Of a stretch of DNA of 11,352 bases, positions 1-6,969 are shown piece by piece (position 1 is the stretch's first letter; each line of letters opens with the position of its first letter). The DNA lies in the NCBI GenBank assembly GCA_017501805.1, contig JAFVWG010000004.1, positions 1-11,352 on the forward strand. Direction: 5' to 3'. The translations under genes were made by a program, and so were the position numbers. Under the pieces are notes generated by a model. That model ran no database searches. It saw only the letters and a program-made list of their open reading frames with translations, and had not been told where the DNA came from. The DNA is from Oscillospiraceae bacterium (GTDB lineage Bacteria > Bacillota > Clostridia > Oscillospirales > Oscillospiraceae).

Positions 1-134
1 GACAGCGTGGAAACAGCGCCGTTTTCATTTGAGAACGGCGCTTCGACATATTCGGAAGGCTCGTCGGGAAACAGCTGCATCTGCAGCTGCTCAACGGCAT
101 AGCGGTCGCTGTGACCGCGAAGATAGAGTTTCAT
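1..134 (-). CDS. hemZ: Probable HemZ, coproporphyrinogen dehydrogenase-like radical SAM protein (N-terminal fragment)
   Basis: Only the first 44 codons lie in the window; the gene runs off the left edge. The visible protein begins MKLYLRGHSDRY and continues with an acidic, Gln-rich stretch containing LFPDEPSEY. This fits my memory of the N-terminal extension that HemZ proteins carry before their radical SAM domain. HemZ is a HemN-like S-adenosylmethionine enzyme assigned to anaerobic oxidation of coproporphyrinogen III in haem synthesis. The radical SAM CxxxCxxC motif would lie outside the window, so the catalytic identity cannot be confirmed here. The ATG (134-132) overlaps the TGA of the upstream hydrolase as ATGA, so translation is probably coupled. 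Its position after rel, dtd and an MBL hydrolase is an arrangement I recall from Clostridia and supports the call. The alternative is another protein with a similar start. Confidence 0.65.
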   Translation of the reverse strand, partial: MKLYLRGHSDRYAVEQLQMQLFPDEPSEYVEAPFSNENGAVSTL

Positions 135-718
135 CGCATTGCCTCTCGCAGATAGGGATTGGTGCGGCGCTCCGTGTCCAGATCGCTCGCTTCGCCGTGA
201 CCGGGCAGGACCGCCGGATTTCCCGCAAGCCCGCCGAGCATACGGAGCGACGCGAATATGGTGTTCATATCGCCGCCGACAAAGTCCGTTCTGCCGCAGG
301 AGCCCGCAAACAGCGTGTCGCCCGTGAAGAGCTTGTCTTCACAGAGCAGGCAGACAGAGCCGGGAGAGTGCCCGGGCGTATGCAGAACGCGGATGCGAAG
401 CTCCCCAAAGGAGAGCTCGTCGGGATACGGGAGCGTCTCGGTGAGCAGTCCGTGCGACATCTCCTCCGCGATGGTCAGATCCGCAGGATGGAGAAAAGCG
501 GGAGCGCCCGTTGCCTCGCAGAGCTTCCGCAGGGCGCCGATATGATCGAAGTGCGCGTGGGTGAGCAGGATCGCGCAAAGCCTGAGCTGCGACGCTTCCA
601 ATGCTTCAAGAAGAACCTCTGCCTTTGCCGCCGGATCGATGAGCACGGCACTGCCTCCGTCCGAGAGAATGTAGCAGTTGTTTCCGAGCGGACCGAGGAT
701 GTGGGTCTGCAGTATCAT
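131..718 (-). CDS. MBL-fold metallo-hydrolase, glyoxalase II-like
   Basis: A 195-residue, one-domain cytoplasmic metallo-beta-lactamase-fold hydrolase. The metal ligands are all visible: THAHFDH at 53-59 (H54, H56, D58, H59), H117 in TPGHSPGS, D134 in FTGDTLFAGS and H174 in LPGHG. The CGRTDFVGGD stretch (141-150) is typical of the small glyoxalase II-like group. This predicts a binuclear Zn/Fe site that hydrolyses a thioester or related ester, but the substrate is unknown. The C-terminal substrate domain of true glyoxalase II (hydroxyacylglutathione hydrolase, about 250 residues) is missing, so glutathione thioester specificity should not be assumed. The start is the ATG at 718-716, which overlaps the dtd stop as ATGA; the reading frame stays open further upstream, but that stretch only shadows dtd in another frame. 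Its stop overlaps the hemZ start in the same way. Confidence 0.93.
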   Translation of the reverse strand: MILQTHILGPLGNNCYILSDGGSAVLIDPAAKAEVLLEALEASQLRLCAILLTHAHFDHIGALRKLCEATGAPAFLHPADLTIAEEMSHGLLTETLPYPDELSFGELRIRVLHTPGHSPGSVCLLCEDKLFTGDTLFAGSCGRTDFVGGDMNTIFASLRMLGGLAGNPAVLPGHGEASDLDTERRTNPYLREAMR

Positions 719-1167
719 ATTTTCAGCTCCCGTGTGTCGATGATCAGGGTGACAGGTCCGTTGTTTTCGGAGGCTACCTGCATATTCGCGCCGAATTCGC
801 CGTGCTGCGGCGGAAAGCCGAGTGACGCGCACTCGGCGAGGAACTGTTCGTAGAGCGCGTTCGCCTTTTCGGGGGCGGCGGCGCCGATGAAGCTCGGACG
901 GCGTCCGTGGGAGCAGTCGCCGTACAGGGTGAACTGACTGACGACCAGAACGCTCCCGCCGACGTCGGTGAGCGAAAGATTCATTTTGTCCTGCGCATCG
1001 CAAAAGACGCGAAGCCCCAGGATCTTTTCCGCAAGCTTGCGGACGTGCTGCGGCGTATCCTCGGGCGCAACGCCGAGCAGGATGAGAAAGCCCTGCCCGA
1101 TCTCGCCGCGGATCGTGCCGTCGATCGACACGGACGCGCTGTTCACTCGCGTGACCACTGCTCTCAT
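715..1167 (-). CDS. dtd: D-aminoacyl-tRNA deacylase (DTD)
   Basis: A complete 150-residue DTD, the usual family length. The enzyme removes D-amino acids (and glycine mischarged on tRNA-Ala) from tRNA in the cytosol, so that they do not enter the ribosome. Both family signatures are present. One is SQFTLYGD at 77-84, followed by the GRRPSF segment (88-93). The other is NNGPVT at 135-140, which holds the Gly-Pro pair of the cross-subunit cis-GP motif that gives chiral rejection. The start MRAVVTRVNSASV is the canonical N-terminus. A purine-rich GGCAGGGA site lies inside the last codons of rel, and only 3 nt separate the two genes. The stop overlaps the next gene (ATGA). The rel-dtd pairing is widespread in Firmicutes. 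Confidence 0.97.
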   Translation of the reverse strand: MRAVVTRVNSASVSIDGTIRGEIGQGFLILLGVAPEDTPQHVRKLAEKILGLRVFCDAQDKMNLSLTDVGGSVLVVSQFTLYGDCSHGRRPSFIGAAAPEKANALYEQFLAECASLGFPPQHGEFGANMQVASENNGPVTLIIDTRELKI

Positions 1168-1170
1168 ACA

Positions 1171-3363
1171 TCAGTCCCTGCCTCTCGTAATGCTCTGCAC
1201 GCCGCGCAGTCCGCGGATGCGGCTGCGGACCGTTTCCAGCTCCGCAAGGTCTTTGACGCGGAAGGTGATGGAGGTGCTTGCCTTTCCGTCCGGAAGAGAA
1301 CGGGAGGAGACCTCTGTGACACGGATCTTCAGCGAGGTCATAATGGTCGCAATATCCAGAAGCAGACCGTCCCGGTCCAGACAGGAGATCTCCAGCGAGG
1401 TGGAGAAATCCTCCACGCCGGAAGCGGCCCAGTTCACGCGGACCCAGCGACCCGCCTGTTCGGGATCGGCGGCGACCAGCGCGTTCACGCAGTCGCGGCG
1501 ATGGACGGAGACGCCGTTTCCTTTGGTGATGAAGCCGATGATGTCATCGCCCGGGACAGGCGTGCAGCAGCGGGCAAATTTGACCATGCAGGAGGGGATA
1601 TCCTCGACGATGACGCCGGAATCGGCAACGCCGCGGCGCGGCGCGCCCGTCTCCGGAATGCGGAGCGGGAATTCCTGCGGAGCGGATTTCTTTTCGCTGT
1701 GCTTGCCGGCACGGATCAGATCGTCCTTGATGCGTCCGACCGCCTTGTAGGCGGTGATGCCGCCGTAGCCGATGGCGGCGCAGAGGTCGTCCAGCGTGTC
1801 GAAGGAGAGCTTTTTGAGGGAAGCGGCAACGACTTCGTCGGTCTGCACCATGGCAAAATCCAGACCTGCGTGCCGCAGCTCCGCCTCCAGACTGATGCGC
1901 CCGTGCGCGATGTTCTCGTCGCGGCGCTCTTTTTTGAACCACTGCTTGATCTTGACACGCGCCTGGTTGCTCTTGCAGATGGTCAGCCAGTCGCGGCTCG
2001 GTCCTTTTGCGGACTTGGTTGTGAGGATCTCGACGATATCGCCGTTTTTCAGCGGGAGATCGTAGCCGGCGATGCGGTTGTTGACCTTTGCGCCGACCAT
2101 GGAGTTGCCGACGGCGGAATGGATGGCATAGGCGAAGTCGATGGGGGTGGAGCCCTGCGGCAGGGAGATGACCTTGCCCTTGGGCGTGAAGACGAAGACT
2201 TCGTCGTTGAACATATCCACCTTCAGCGAGTGGACGTATTCCTCCGCTTCGGTATCCTGCTGGCTCTCCAGAAGGCGGCGGACCCATTCGAATTCTTTTT
2301 CATCGCCGTTTTTCTGAATGCCGTCTTTATACTTCCAATGTGCCGCGACGCCGTATTCCGCGGTCTGGTGCATATCCCAGGTGCGGATCTGCACCTCGAA
2401 GGGGATGCCGCGCTTGCCGATGACCGTGGTGTGCAGCGACTGATACATATTCGGCTTCGGCGTGGAGATGTAGTCCTTGAAGCGCCCGGGCACGGGCTTG
2501 TACAGATCATGGATATGTCCGAGGATGTTATAACAGTCCGGGATGGTGTCGACCAGCACACGGAAGGCGTAGAGGTCGTACAGCTCCTCGATGGTTTTTC
2601 CCTGATTCTTCATCTTGCGGTAGATCGAGTAGATGTGCTTGATCCTGCCGTAGATCGTACAGGGCAGACCGACAGACTGCAGCCGCTCGGTCAGCGTGGC
2701 GCGGATCTCATCCATAAAGGTCTCGGAATCTTGCTGGTGTGCTGCGAGATAGTCCTCGATGGCGCGGTAGTTTTCGGGGTCGAGATAGCGCAGGGCGAGG
2801 TCTTCGAGTTCCCATTTGATCTTCTGCATACCGAGACGGTGTGCCAGCGGTGCATAGATCTCCATCGTCTCGGTGGACTTGGAGATCTGCTTTTCCGGGG
2901 ACTGGTACTGCATCGTCCGCATATTGTGCAGCCGGTCGGTGATCTTGATGAGGATAACGCGGATGTCCTTGGACATGGCGAGGAACATCTTGCGCAGGTT
3001 TTCCATCTGCTGTTCCTCGGAGGTGGAATACTCAACGCGGGTCAGCTTGGTGACGCCTTCGACCAGCTCCGCCACGGACGTACCGAATTCCGCCGCGAGC
3101 TCATCGTGGCTCGTGACGGTGTCTTCCAGACAGTCGTGCAGCAGCGCCGCAACGATCGCGTCCGTATCCAGACCGATCTCCGCGACGATCTCCGCCACAG
3201 CGATCGGGTGGATGATATACGGCTCGCCCGACTTGCGCTTCTGTCCCTCGTGGCGCTTCTGCGCGAAGAGGTAGGCCTTGCGGACGCGTTCCGCGTTGGC
3301 ATAGGGCGCGTAGCGGTCGATCGTCCGCATCATATTTTCAAAACGTTTATCGTTATCTACCAT
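1171..3363 (-). CDS. rel: Bifunctional (p)ppGpp synthetase/hydrolase Rel (RelA/SpoT homologue)
   Basis: A complete 730-residue long RSH protein, close to the 734 of Bacillus Rel. The domains in order are as follows. The HD hydrolase is at about 25-200, with RKSGEPYIIHP, HDCLEDT at 76-82 and RLHNMRT at 144-150, so ppGpp hydrolysis should be active. The synthetase is at about 235-345, with RFKD at 294-297 and the EVQIRT segment with E323. A TGS domain is at about 388-448. The zinc-finger/RIS region includes C599-C600 and H621...C625. The ACT domain is at about 655-728. The RFKD form (RxKD rather than ExDD) marks bifunctional Rel/SpoT enzymes. Rel transfers pyrophosphate from ATP to GDP/GTP on starved ribosomes and removes it afterwards. 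The ATG is preceded by GGGAGC and overlaps the end of recJ by 11 nt, which suggests translational coupling. Confidence 0.98.
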   Translation of the reverse strand: MVDNDKRFENMMRTIDRYAPYANAERVRKAYLFAQKRHEGQKRKSGEPYIIHPIAVAEIVAEIGLDTDAIVAALLHDCLEDTVTSHDELAAEFGTSVAELVEGVTKLTRVEYSTSEEQQMENLRKMFLAMSKDIRVILIKITDRLHNMRTMQYQSPEKQISKSTETMEIYAPLAHRLGMQKIKWELEDLALRYLDPENYRAIEDYLAAHQQDSETFMDEIRATLTERLQSVGLPCTIYGRIKHIYSIYRKMKNQGKTIEELYDLYAFRVLVDTIPDCYNILGHIHDLYKPVPGRFKDYISTPKPNMYQSLHTTVIGKRGIPFEVQIRTWDMHQTAEYGVAAHWKYKDGIQKNGDEKEFEWVRRLLESQQDTEAEEYVHSLKVDMFNDEVFVFTPKGKVISLPQGSTPIDFAYAIHSAVGNSMVGAKVNNRIAGYDLPLKNGDIVEILTTKSAKGPSRDWLTICKSNQARVKIKQWFKKERRDENIAHGRISLEAELRHAGLDFAMVQTDEVVAASLKKLSFDTLDDLCAAIGYGGITAYKAVGRIKDDLIRAGKHSEKKSAPQEFPLRIPETGAPRRGVADSGVIVEDIPSCMVKFARCCTPVPGDDIIGFITKGNGVSVHRRDCVNALVAADPEQAGRWVRVNWAASGVEDFSTSLEISCLDRDGLLLDIATIMTSLKIRVTEVSSRSLPDGKASTSITFRVKDLAELETVRSRIRGLRGVQSITRGRD

Positions 3364-5422
3364 TGTGATTGCTCCCGATTTGGATCTGTTTCAGTCCGGC
3401 GAAAATGCGGCTGCTGTCCAAATCCACTTTTTTTCCGTTGTCCCGCAGGCGGATGCGGAACCGCTCGCCGTTTCGTTCGGCGGCGATCAGATCCAGTTCC
3501 TCAAAAATGTCCAGACAGACGCCCGTGCGCAGCACGCTGCAGGTGAGTCCCGCAGCACGCGCCGCATTCTTCGCAAGAGATGTGAGCGTCTCTTCCAGCG
3601 TTCCGTTCTGTGCGTGCGCCTGCATATATTTCCAAAGTGCGACGAAATCCCTGCGGCAGGGGGTCGCCCGTGTCATCTGCGCATCCGGCAGTTTGCCGTT
3701 ATGGAACAGGGAATACTGCGTCAGCTCGTCGCCGGGGGCGGCGGTTCCCGGACGGAGGTCCGTCAGACCGAGCTGCACGTTCCGCATACCGCGATATTCG
3801 TTGACGGAGGGCGTGAACGCCACGTCGATGACATCACCTTCGGCAATGCCGAGGCGGGCGGCGCTTGCGGAGAAGAAGATGGACTGCAGGATCGTTCCGT
3901 TCTGCCGAAGACGGAGGCGCAGATGCTTGCCGCCGCCTACGGCGGAAAGCTGCTCGATCTGTACGCCGCGGAGCGCAAAGACGGGCTTCGGACAGTTGCA
4001 GCCGCACGGCTCCAGCTCCTCCAGAGCGTCCACGTTTTTGATGGAAAGCTGCTCTGCGGTGACGGCGCAGTCGACATTCAGGACGGTCCTGCTCTCGCCG
4101 AGTGCGCGGTGGGCGTCTGCAAGACGGAGCATCTCCTGCCGGAAACCGTCGATCCGATCGCGGCTGATGGTGAAGCCGGCGGCCAGCTCGTGCCCGCCGA
4201 AGTTTTCCAGATGCGGTGAAAGCTCCGTCAGCGCGCCGAAGAGGTTGAATCCGCCATAGGAGCGGGAGGAGGCCTTGCCCTTGTCGCCGTCCAGACAGAT
4301 CAGGAAGGTCGGGCAGCCGTATTCCTCGGCAAGACGCGAGGCAACGATGCCGACGACGCCCTGATGCCACTGTTCATCCGCCAGCACAATGGCGGCGGGG
4401 CGCGAAGAGCGGTCCGGGAGGCGGGAGACTGCATCCTGATAGATGGCGCTCTCCACGGTCTGCCGCTCGACATTCATTTCGCACAAACGGCGCGCCAGCT
4501 TCGCGGCGCGCTCGGCGTCATTTTCCAAAAGAAGCTCCAGAGCAACGGACACGTCACCCATGCGCCCTGCGGCGTTGAGCCGGGGGGCAAGCGTGTAGCC
4601 GATGAGCGACGCGGTGACGGGCTGCTCGAGACAGCCGCATTCCTCCAAAAGCGCACGGATGCCCACACGCGGACGGGTGGAGAGCTTTTTGAGTCCGTTC
4701 ACGACGATGGTGCGGTTTTCACCCTGCAGCGGGACAACGTCCGCAACGGTGCCGAGGCAGACCAGATCGCTGTAGCGGTCGAGCATCCCCTCGGGGTCGC
4801 GGGTGAGCGCTTCGGCAAGCTTGAACGCCACGCCCACGCCCGCCAGCGTTTTGTGGGGGTAGGTCTCATCTCTGCGGTGCGGATCGATGACGCCGACCGC
4901 GTCCGGCAGAGCTTCCTTGCACTCGTGATGATCGGTGATAACAAGGTCGATCCCAAGGTCACGGCAGAGCGCCGCTTCGACATTTGCGGTGATGCCGCAG
5001 TCCACGGTGACGATCAGACGAACGCCCTGCGCCAGAAGTCCGCGGATGGCAAGCTCGTTGAGACCGTAGCCCTCTTCCAGCCGCTCCGGGATGTACGGAA
5101 TGACCCGCGCGCCGAGCGAGCGCAGAAGATCGGTGAGCAGACAGGTGGAGGTGATGCCGTCCACATCGTGGTCGCCGAAGACGGCGATCGTCTCTCCTCT
5201 CGTGAGCGCAAGGCGCAGCCGCGCGGTGACCTTGTCCATATCCAGCATCGTAAAGGGATCGCACATCGGTTTGTCTGCCGCCAGATATTCCTGTGCTTTT
5301 GCGGGTGTGTCAAAGCCGCGGCTGCACAAGACTGCGGCTGTCAGGGGAGAATAGCCCGCGGCGCACAGTTCACGCAGCCGCGCGGGATCATACTTCCCCA
5401 CGTTCCAAACTTCATACTTCAC
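3353..5422 (-). CDS. recJ: Single-stranded-DNA-specific 5'-3' exonuclease RecJ
   Basis: A 689-residue RecJ, which digests 5'-ended ssDNA in recombination and mismatch/base-excision repair. The DHH domain shows motif I as FGDHDVDG at 82-89, DCGI at 141-144, TDHHE at 163-167, DPHR at 180-183 and LAGVGVAFKL at 193-202. The DHHA1 domain has the GGH motif at 409-411 in ENFGGHELAAGF. An OB-fold region follows (about 445-560). A C-terminal extension (about 570-689) makes it longer than E. coli RecJ (577) but shorter than Bacillus RecJ (about 786). Motif I has His at position 85 where DYD(A/V)DG is usual. The start is GTG (5422-5420), giving KYEVWNVGKYD. A nearby ATG at 5415 is in another frame. The SD is weak (GGATGTGG). 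It is the first gene after the promoter at 5456-5484. Confidence 0.97.
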   Translation of the reverse strand: MKYEVWNVGKYDPARLRELCAAGYSPLTAAVLCSRGFDTPAKAQEYLAADKPMCDPFTMLDMDKVTARLRLALTRGETIAVFGDHDVDGITSTCLLTDLLRSLGARVIPYIPERLEEGYGLNELAIRGLLAQGVRLIVTVDCGITANVEAALCRDLGIDLVITDHHECKEALPDAVGVIDPHRRDETYPHKTLAGVGVAFKLAEALTRDPEGMLDRYSDLVCLGTVADVVPLQGENRTIVVNGLKKLSTRPRVGIRALLEECGCLEQPVTASLIGYTLAPRLNAAGRMGDVSVALELLLENDAERAAKLARRLCEMNVERQTVESAIYQDAVSRLPDRSSRPAAIVLADEQWHQGVVGIVASRLAEEYGCPTFLICLDGDKGKASSRSYGGFNLFGALTELSPHLENFGGHELAAGFTISRDRIDGFRQEMLRLADAHRALGESRTVLNVDCAVTAEQLSIKNVDALEELEPCGCNCPKPVFALRGVQIEQLSAVGGGKHLRLRLRQNGTILQSIFFSASAARLGIAEGDVIDVAFTPSVNEYRGMRNVQLGLTDLRPGTAAPGDELTQYSLFHNGKLPDAQMTRATPCRRDFVALWKYMQAHAQNGTLEETLTSLAKNAARAAGLTCSVLRTGVCLDIFEELDLIAAERNGERFRIRLRDNGKKVDLDSSRIFAGLKQIQIGSNHNGR

Positions 5423-5455
5423 AATTCCACATCCGTATATAATTTATTTTCTCCC

Positions 5456-5484
5456 ATTATAGCAGTTTTCGCGCCTTTGCACAA
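5456..5484 (-). promoter_or_regulatory. Sigma-A-type promoter for recJ-rel-dtd-MBL-hemZ
   Basis: On the minus strand there is a -35 TTGTGC (5484-5479), a 17-nt spacer and a perfect -10 TATAAT (5461-5456). TG lies one base upstream of the -10 (extended -10, TGCTATAAT). The predicted transcription start is near 5449, giving a short leader of about 27 nt before the recJ GTG. No terminator-like hairpin or riboswitch fits in so short a leader. This is a motif match by eye, without experimental support. Confidence 0.8.
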
Positions 5485-5543
5485 TGTTTTTTCTGCACGC
5501 GGACAGATACGGTTAAATAATTCGTGAATTTGCGGCGGAAAGC

Positions 5544-5572
5544 TTGCGCTTTTTCCCGGGGAAATCTATAAT
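5544..5572 (+). promoter_or_regulatory. Sigma-A-type promoter for the zinc-ribbon/birA/microprotein operon
   Basis: On the plus strand there is a -35 TTGCGC (5544-5549), a 17-nt spacer and a -10 TATAAT (5567-5572). The start point is expected near 5579, about 29 nt before the ATG at 5608. The good SD GGAGGGG lies in between (5597-5603). This promoter is back to back with the recJ promoter. The two -35 boxes are about 60 bp apart, so a regulator bound between them could affect both. Confidence 0.78.
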
Positions 5573-5607
5573 ATACAGGAAAAGAATGCCTGTAACGGAG
5601 GGGTCGT

Positions 5608-5976
5608 ATGTTCAAAAAAATCGGCGACGCGCTGCGCCGCTTTCTCTACGGCAGATACGGTATGGACGAGCTGGGCGCCGCTCTGCTGATCGCGGGGCTT
5701 GTCCTGATGCTCCTGGGACGGTTCTGGATGGCGCTGTTTGTGCTTCCCGCTTATGCGGCGACCTTCTATGAACTCTACCGCGCCTATTCGAAGAATTTTC
5801 CTGCCAGACGCAGGGAAAACGCGTGGTTTCTGCGGCTGATCGCACCGCTGCGGGATCGGCAGAACCGCTATCTCCGCTGCCCCAAGTGCAGACAGAGCAT
5901 CCGCGTTCCGCGCGGAAAGGGACGCATCCGCATCCGCTGCCCGAAATGCGGAGAGCAGTTTGAAAAAAAGACCTGA
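5608..5976 (+). CDS. Membrane-associated zinc-ribbon protein, uncharacterised
   Basis: A 122-residue protein of unknown function. Two hydrophobic segments (about 21-37 and 40-56) form a probable helical hairpin in the membrane. A basic, aromatic linker (about 60-90, with ENAWFLRLIAPL) follows. The C-terminus is a zinc ribbon with two CPKC knuckles at 91-94 and 111-114, separated by a basic loop containing VPRGKGRIRI. This layout, including the RYGMDELG segment at the start, matches a small family I recall as conserved in Clostridia and usually annotated only as a zinc-ribbon protein. The ribbon probably faces the cytoplasm and could bind nucleic acid or protein; that is inference. The ATG follows a strong GGAGGGG SD at 4-nt spacing. 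The stop is 12 nt before birA, so the two are co-transcribed. Confidence 0.9.
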   Translation: MFKKIGDALRRFLYGRYGMDELGAALLIAGLVLMLLGRFWMALFVLPAYAATFYELYRAYSKNFPARRRENAWFLRLIAPLRDRQNRYLRCPKCRQSIRVPRGKGRIRIRCPKCGEQFEKKT

Positions 5977-5988
5977 GGCGGGGACGAC

Positions 5989-6792
5989 ATGGAACTGCAA
6001 AAGAGCATTCTTGAACGGCTGCTTCCGTTTCTTCCGCCGGACAGGCTGATCCTGCTGGAGGAGACGGACTCGACCAACCTCGCCGCCAAGCGGCTCGCCG
6101 TGAACGGCGCGCCGGACGGAACGGTGATCCTTGCCAAGCGGCAGACTGCGGGGCGTGGCAGCGCCGGACGGAGCTTTCAATCTCCGGACGGAGGGCTGTA
6201 TCTGACCGTTCTGCTGCGCCCGAAGCTCCCGCCGGAAAAGCTGCCGTCGCTGACGCCTCTGCTTGCGGTCGCTGCTGCCGAGGCGGTGGAGCGCGTGTGC
6301 GGCGTGAAGCCGGGGATCAAATGGGTGAACGACCTTGTTGTGAGGAGCAGAAAGCTTGCCGGGATCCTGGCGGAGACAGTGTTTTTGCCGGACGGGACCG
6401 CTGCCTGCGCGGCGGGGATCGGGATCAACTGCGATGCACCGCAGGAGCTGCTCCCGCCGGAGCTGCGCGGGCTTGCGATCGGACTGCGGGAGATCACGGG
6501 CGTCGAGACGGATCGAAACGCCCTTGCGGCGGAACTGGTTCGCGGCGTTCTGCACGCGGCGGAGGCACTTGCTTCCGATCGGAGCGCGTGGATGGACCGT
6601 TACCGCGCCGCCTGCGTCACGCTCGGACGGGAGGTGCTCGTCTCCTGCCCGGAGGGGGATTACCGCGCCCGCGCACAGCGGGTGGACGACGACGGCGCTC
6701 TGTATGTCGAGGATGAAACGAACACGGTACGCAGAGTCGCCGCCGGAACGGTATCGGTGCGCGGACTTTACGGATACTGTGAAACGGAATGA
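5989..6792 (+). CDS. birA: Biotin--[acetyl-CoA-carboxylase] ligase, single-function (no HTH)
   Basis: A 267-residue biotin-protein ligase. It makes biotinyl-5'-AMP from biotin and ATP and attaches biotin to the lysine of biotin carrier domains (acetyl-CoA carboxylase, other biotin carboxylases or decarboxylases). The motifs are ETDSTN at 25-30, TAGRGSAGR at 53-61 (the GRGRxGR adenylate loop, here with Ser), KWVNDLVV at 111-118, RKLAGIL at 121-127 with the conserved Lys122, and GIGIN at 143-147. The C-terminal SH3-like domain covers about 212-262. The N-terminus goes almost directly into the catalytic domain, so the winged-helix DNA-binding domain of E. coli or Bacillus BirA is absent. This class I form cannot repress biotin genes by itself. 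The SD GAGGCGGGG overlaps the stop of the upstream gene. A microprotein follows 17 nt downstream. Confidence 0.96.
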   Translation: MELQKSILERLLPFLPPDRLILLEETDSTNLAAKRLAVNGAPDGTVILAKRQTAGRGSAGRSFQSPDGGLYLTVLLRPKLPPEKLPSLTPLLAVAAAEAVERVCGVKPGIKWVNDLVVRSRKLAGILAETVFLPDGTAACAAGIGINCDAPQELLPPELRGLAIGLREITGVETDRNALAAELVRGVLHAAEALASDRSAWMDRYRAACVTLGREVLVSCPEGDYRARAQRVDDDGALYVEDETNTVRRVAAGTVSVRGLYGYCETE

Positions 6793-6809
6793 AGACGGGA
6801 GGAAAAACA

Positions 6810-6965
6810 ATGAAAGCGATGCGGTTTTTACTGAAGCTCAGCGGCGTGCTCCTGATCGTGTTCGGCGCAGTCTGCCTGGTCGCAGGCTTTTCCGACAAAA
6901 TCAGAGCACTGTTCCCCACAAAACAGACACATAAGGAGTTCGACGACTACGCGGACGTCGGGTGA
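6810..6965 (+). CDS. 51-residue single-pass membrane microprotein, uncharacterised
   Basis: A short gene that length filters usually miss. The ATG has an excellent SD, GGGAGGAA, about 6 nt upstream, and lies 17 nt after the birA stop. The predicted protein starts MKAMRFLLKLSG. One hydrophobic helix follows (about 6-27, with VLLIVFGAVCLVAG), then a short basic segment (DKIRALFPTK) and an acidic tail ending DDYADVG. The single Cys (22) lies inside the hydrophobic segment rather than in a clear lipobox. The helix could be an uncleaved anchor or a signal peptide. The terminator starts 5 nt after the stop, which argues that this ORF is the real last gene of the operon. I recall similar microproteins in Clostridia but know no function. 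Confidence 0.78.
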   Translation: MKAMRFLLKLSGVLLIVFGAVCLVAGFSDKIRALFPTKQTHKEFDDYADVG

Positions 6966-6969
6966 AACG

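Noticed and set aside
719..1171. A longer, N-terminally extended version of the MBL hydrolase
   Set aside because: The extension only re-reads dtd in another frame; the canonical N-terminus MILQTHILGPLGNNCY and the ATGA junction fix the start at 718.
907..3546. An 879-codon plus-strand open frame spanning dtd, rel and part of recJ
   Set aside because: It lies opposite genes with clear family motifs, starts at GTG with no SD, and its composition (Arg, Asp, Gly, Val, His) is typical of antisense frames in GC-rich codon-biased genes. The coverage of several genes is explained by their third-position GC bias.
3750..3775. GC-rich palindrome GACGGAGGTCCGTC as a possible operator or repeat
   Set aside because: It lies inside recJ coding sequence, occurs once, and is explained by codon choice.
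5413..5415. ATG start for recJ
   Set aside because: It is not in the recJ frame. The in-frame GTG at 5422 gives the family-like N-terminus.
4364..5527. A 387-codon plus-strand open frame opposite recJ
   Set aside because: Antisense shadow of recJ with no SD or family resemblance; it runs through the recJ promoter region.
5566..6810. A 414-codon minus-strand open frame opposite the zinc-ribbon and birA genes
   Set aside because: Antisense shadow. Composition is low in hydrophobic core patterns and high in Arg, Gln and His; the real genes on the plus strand have SDs and motifs.
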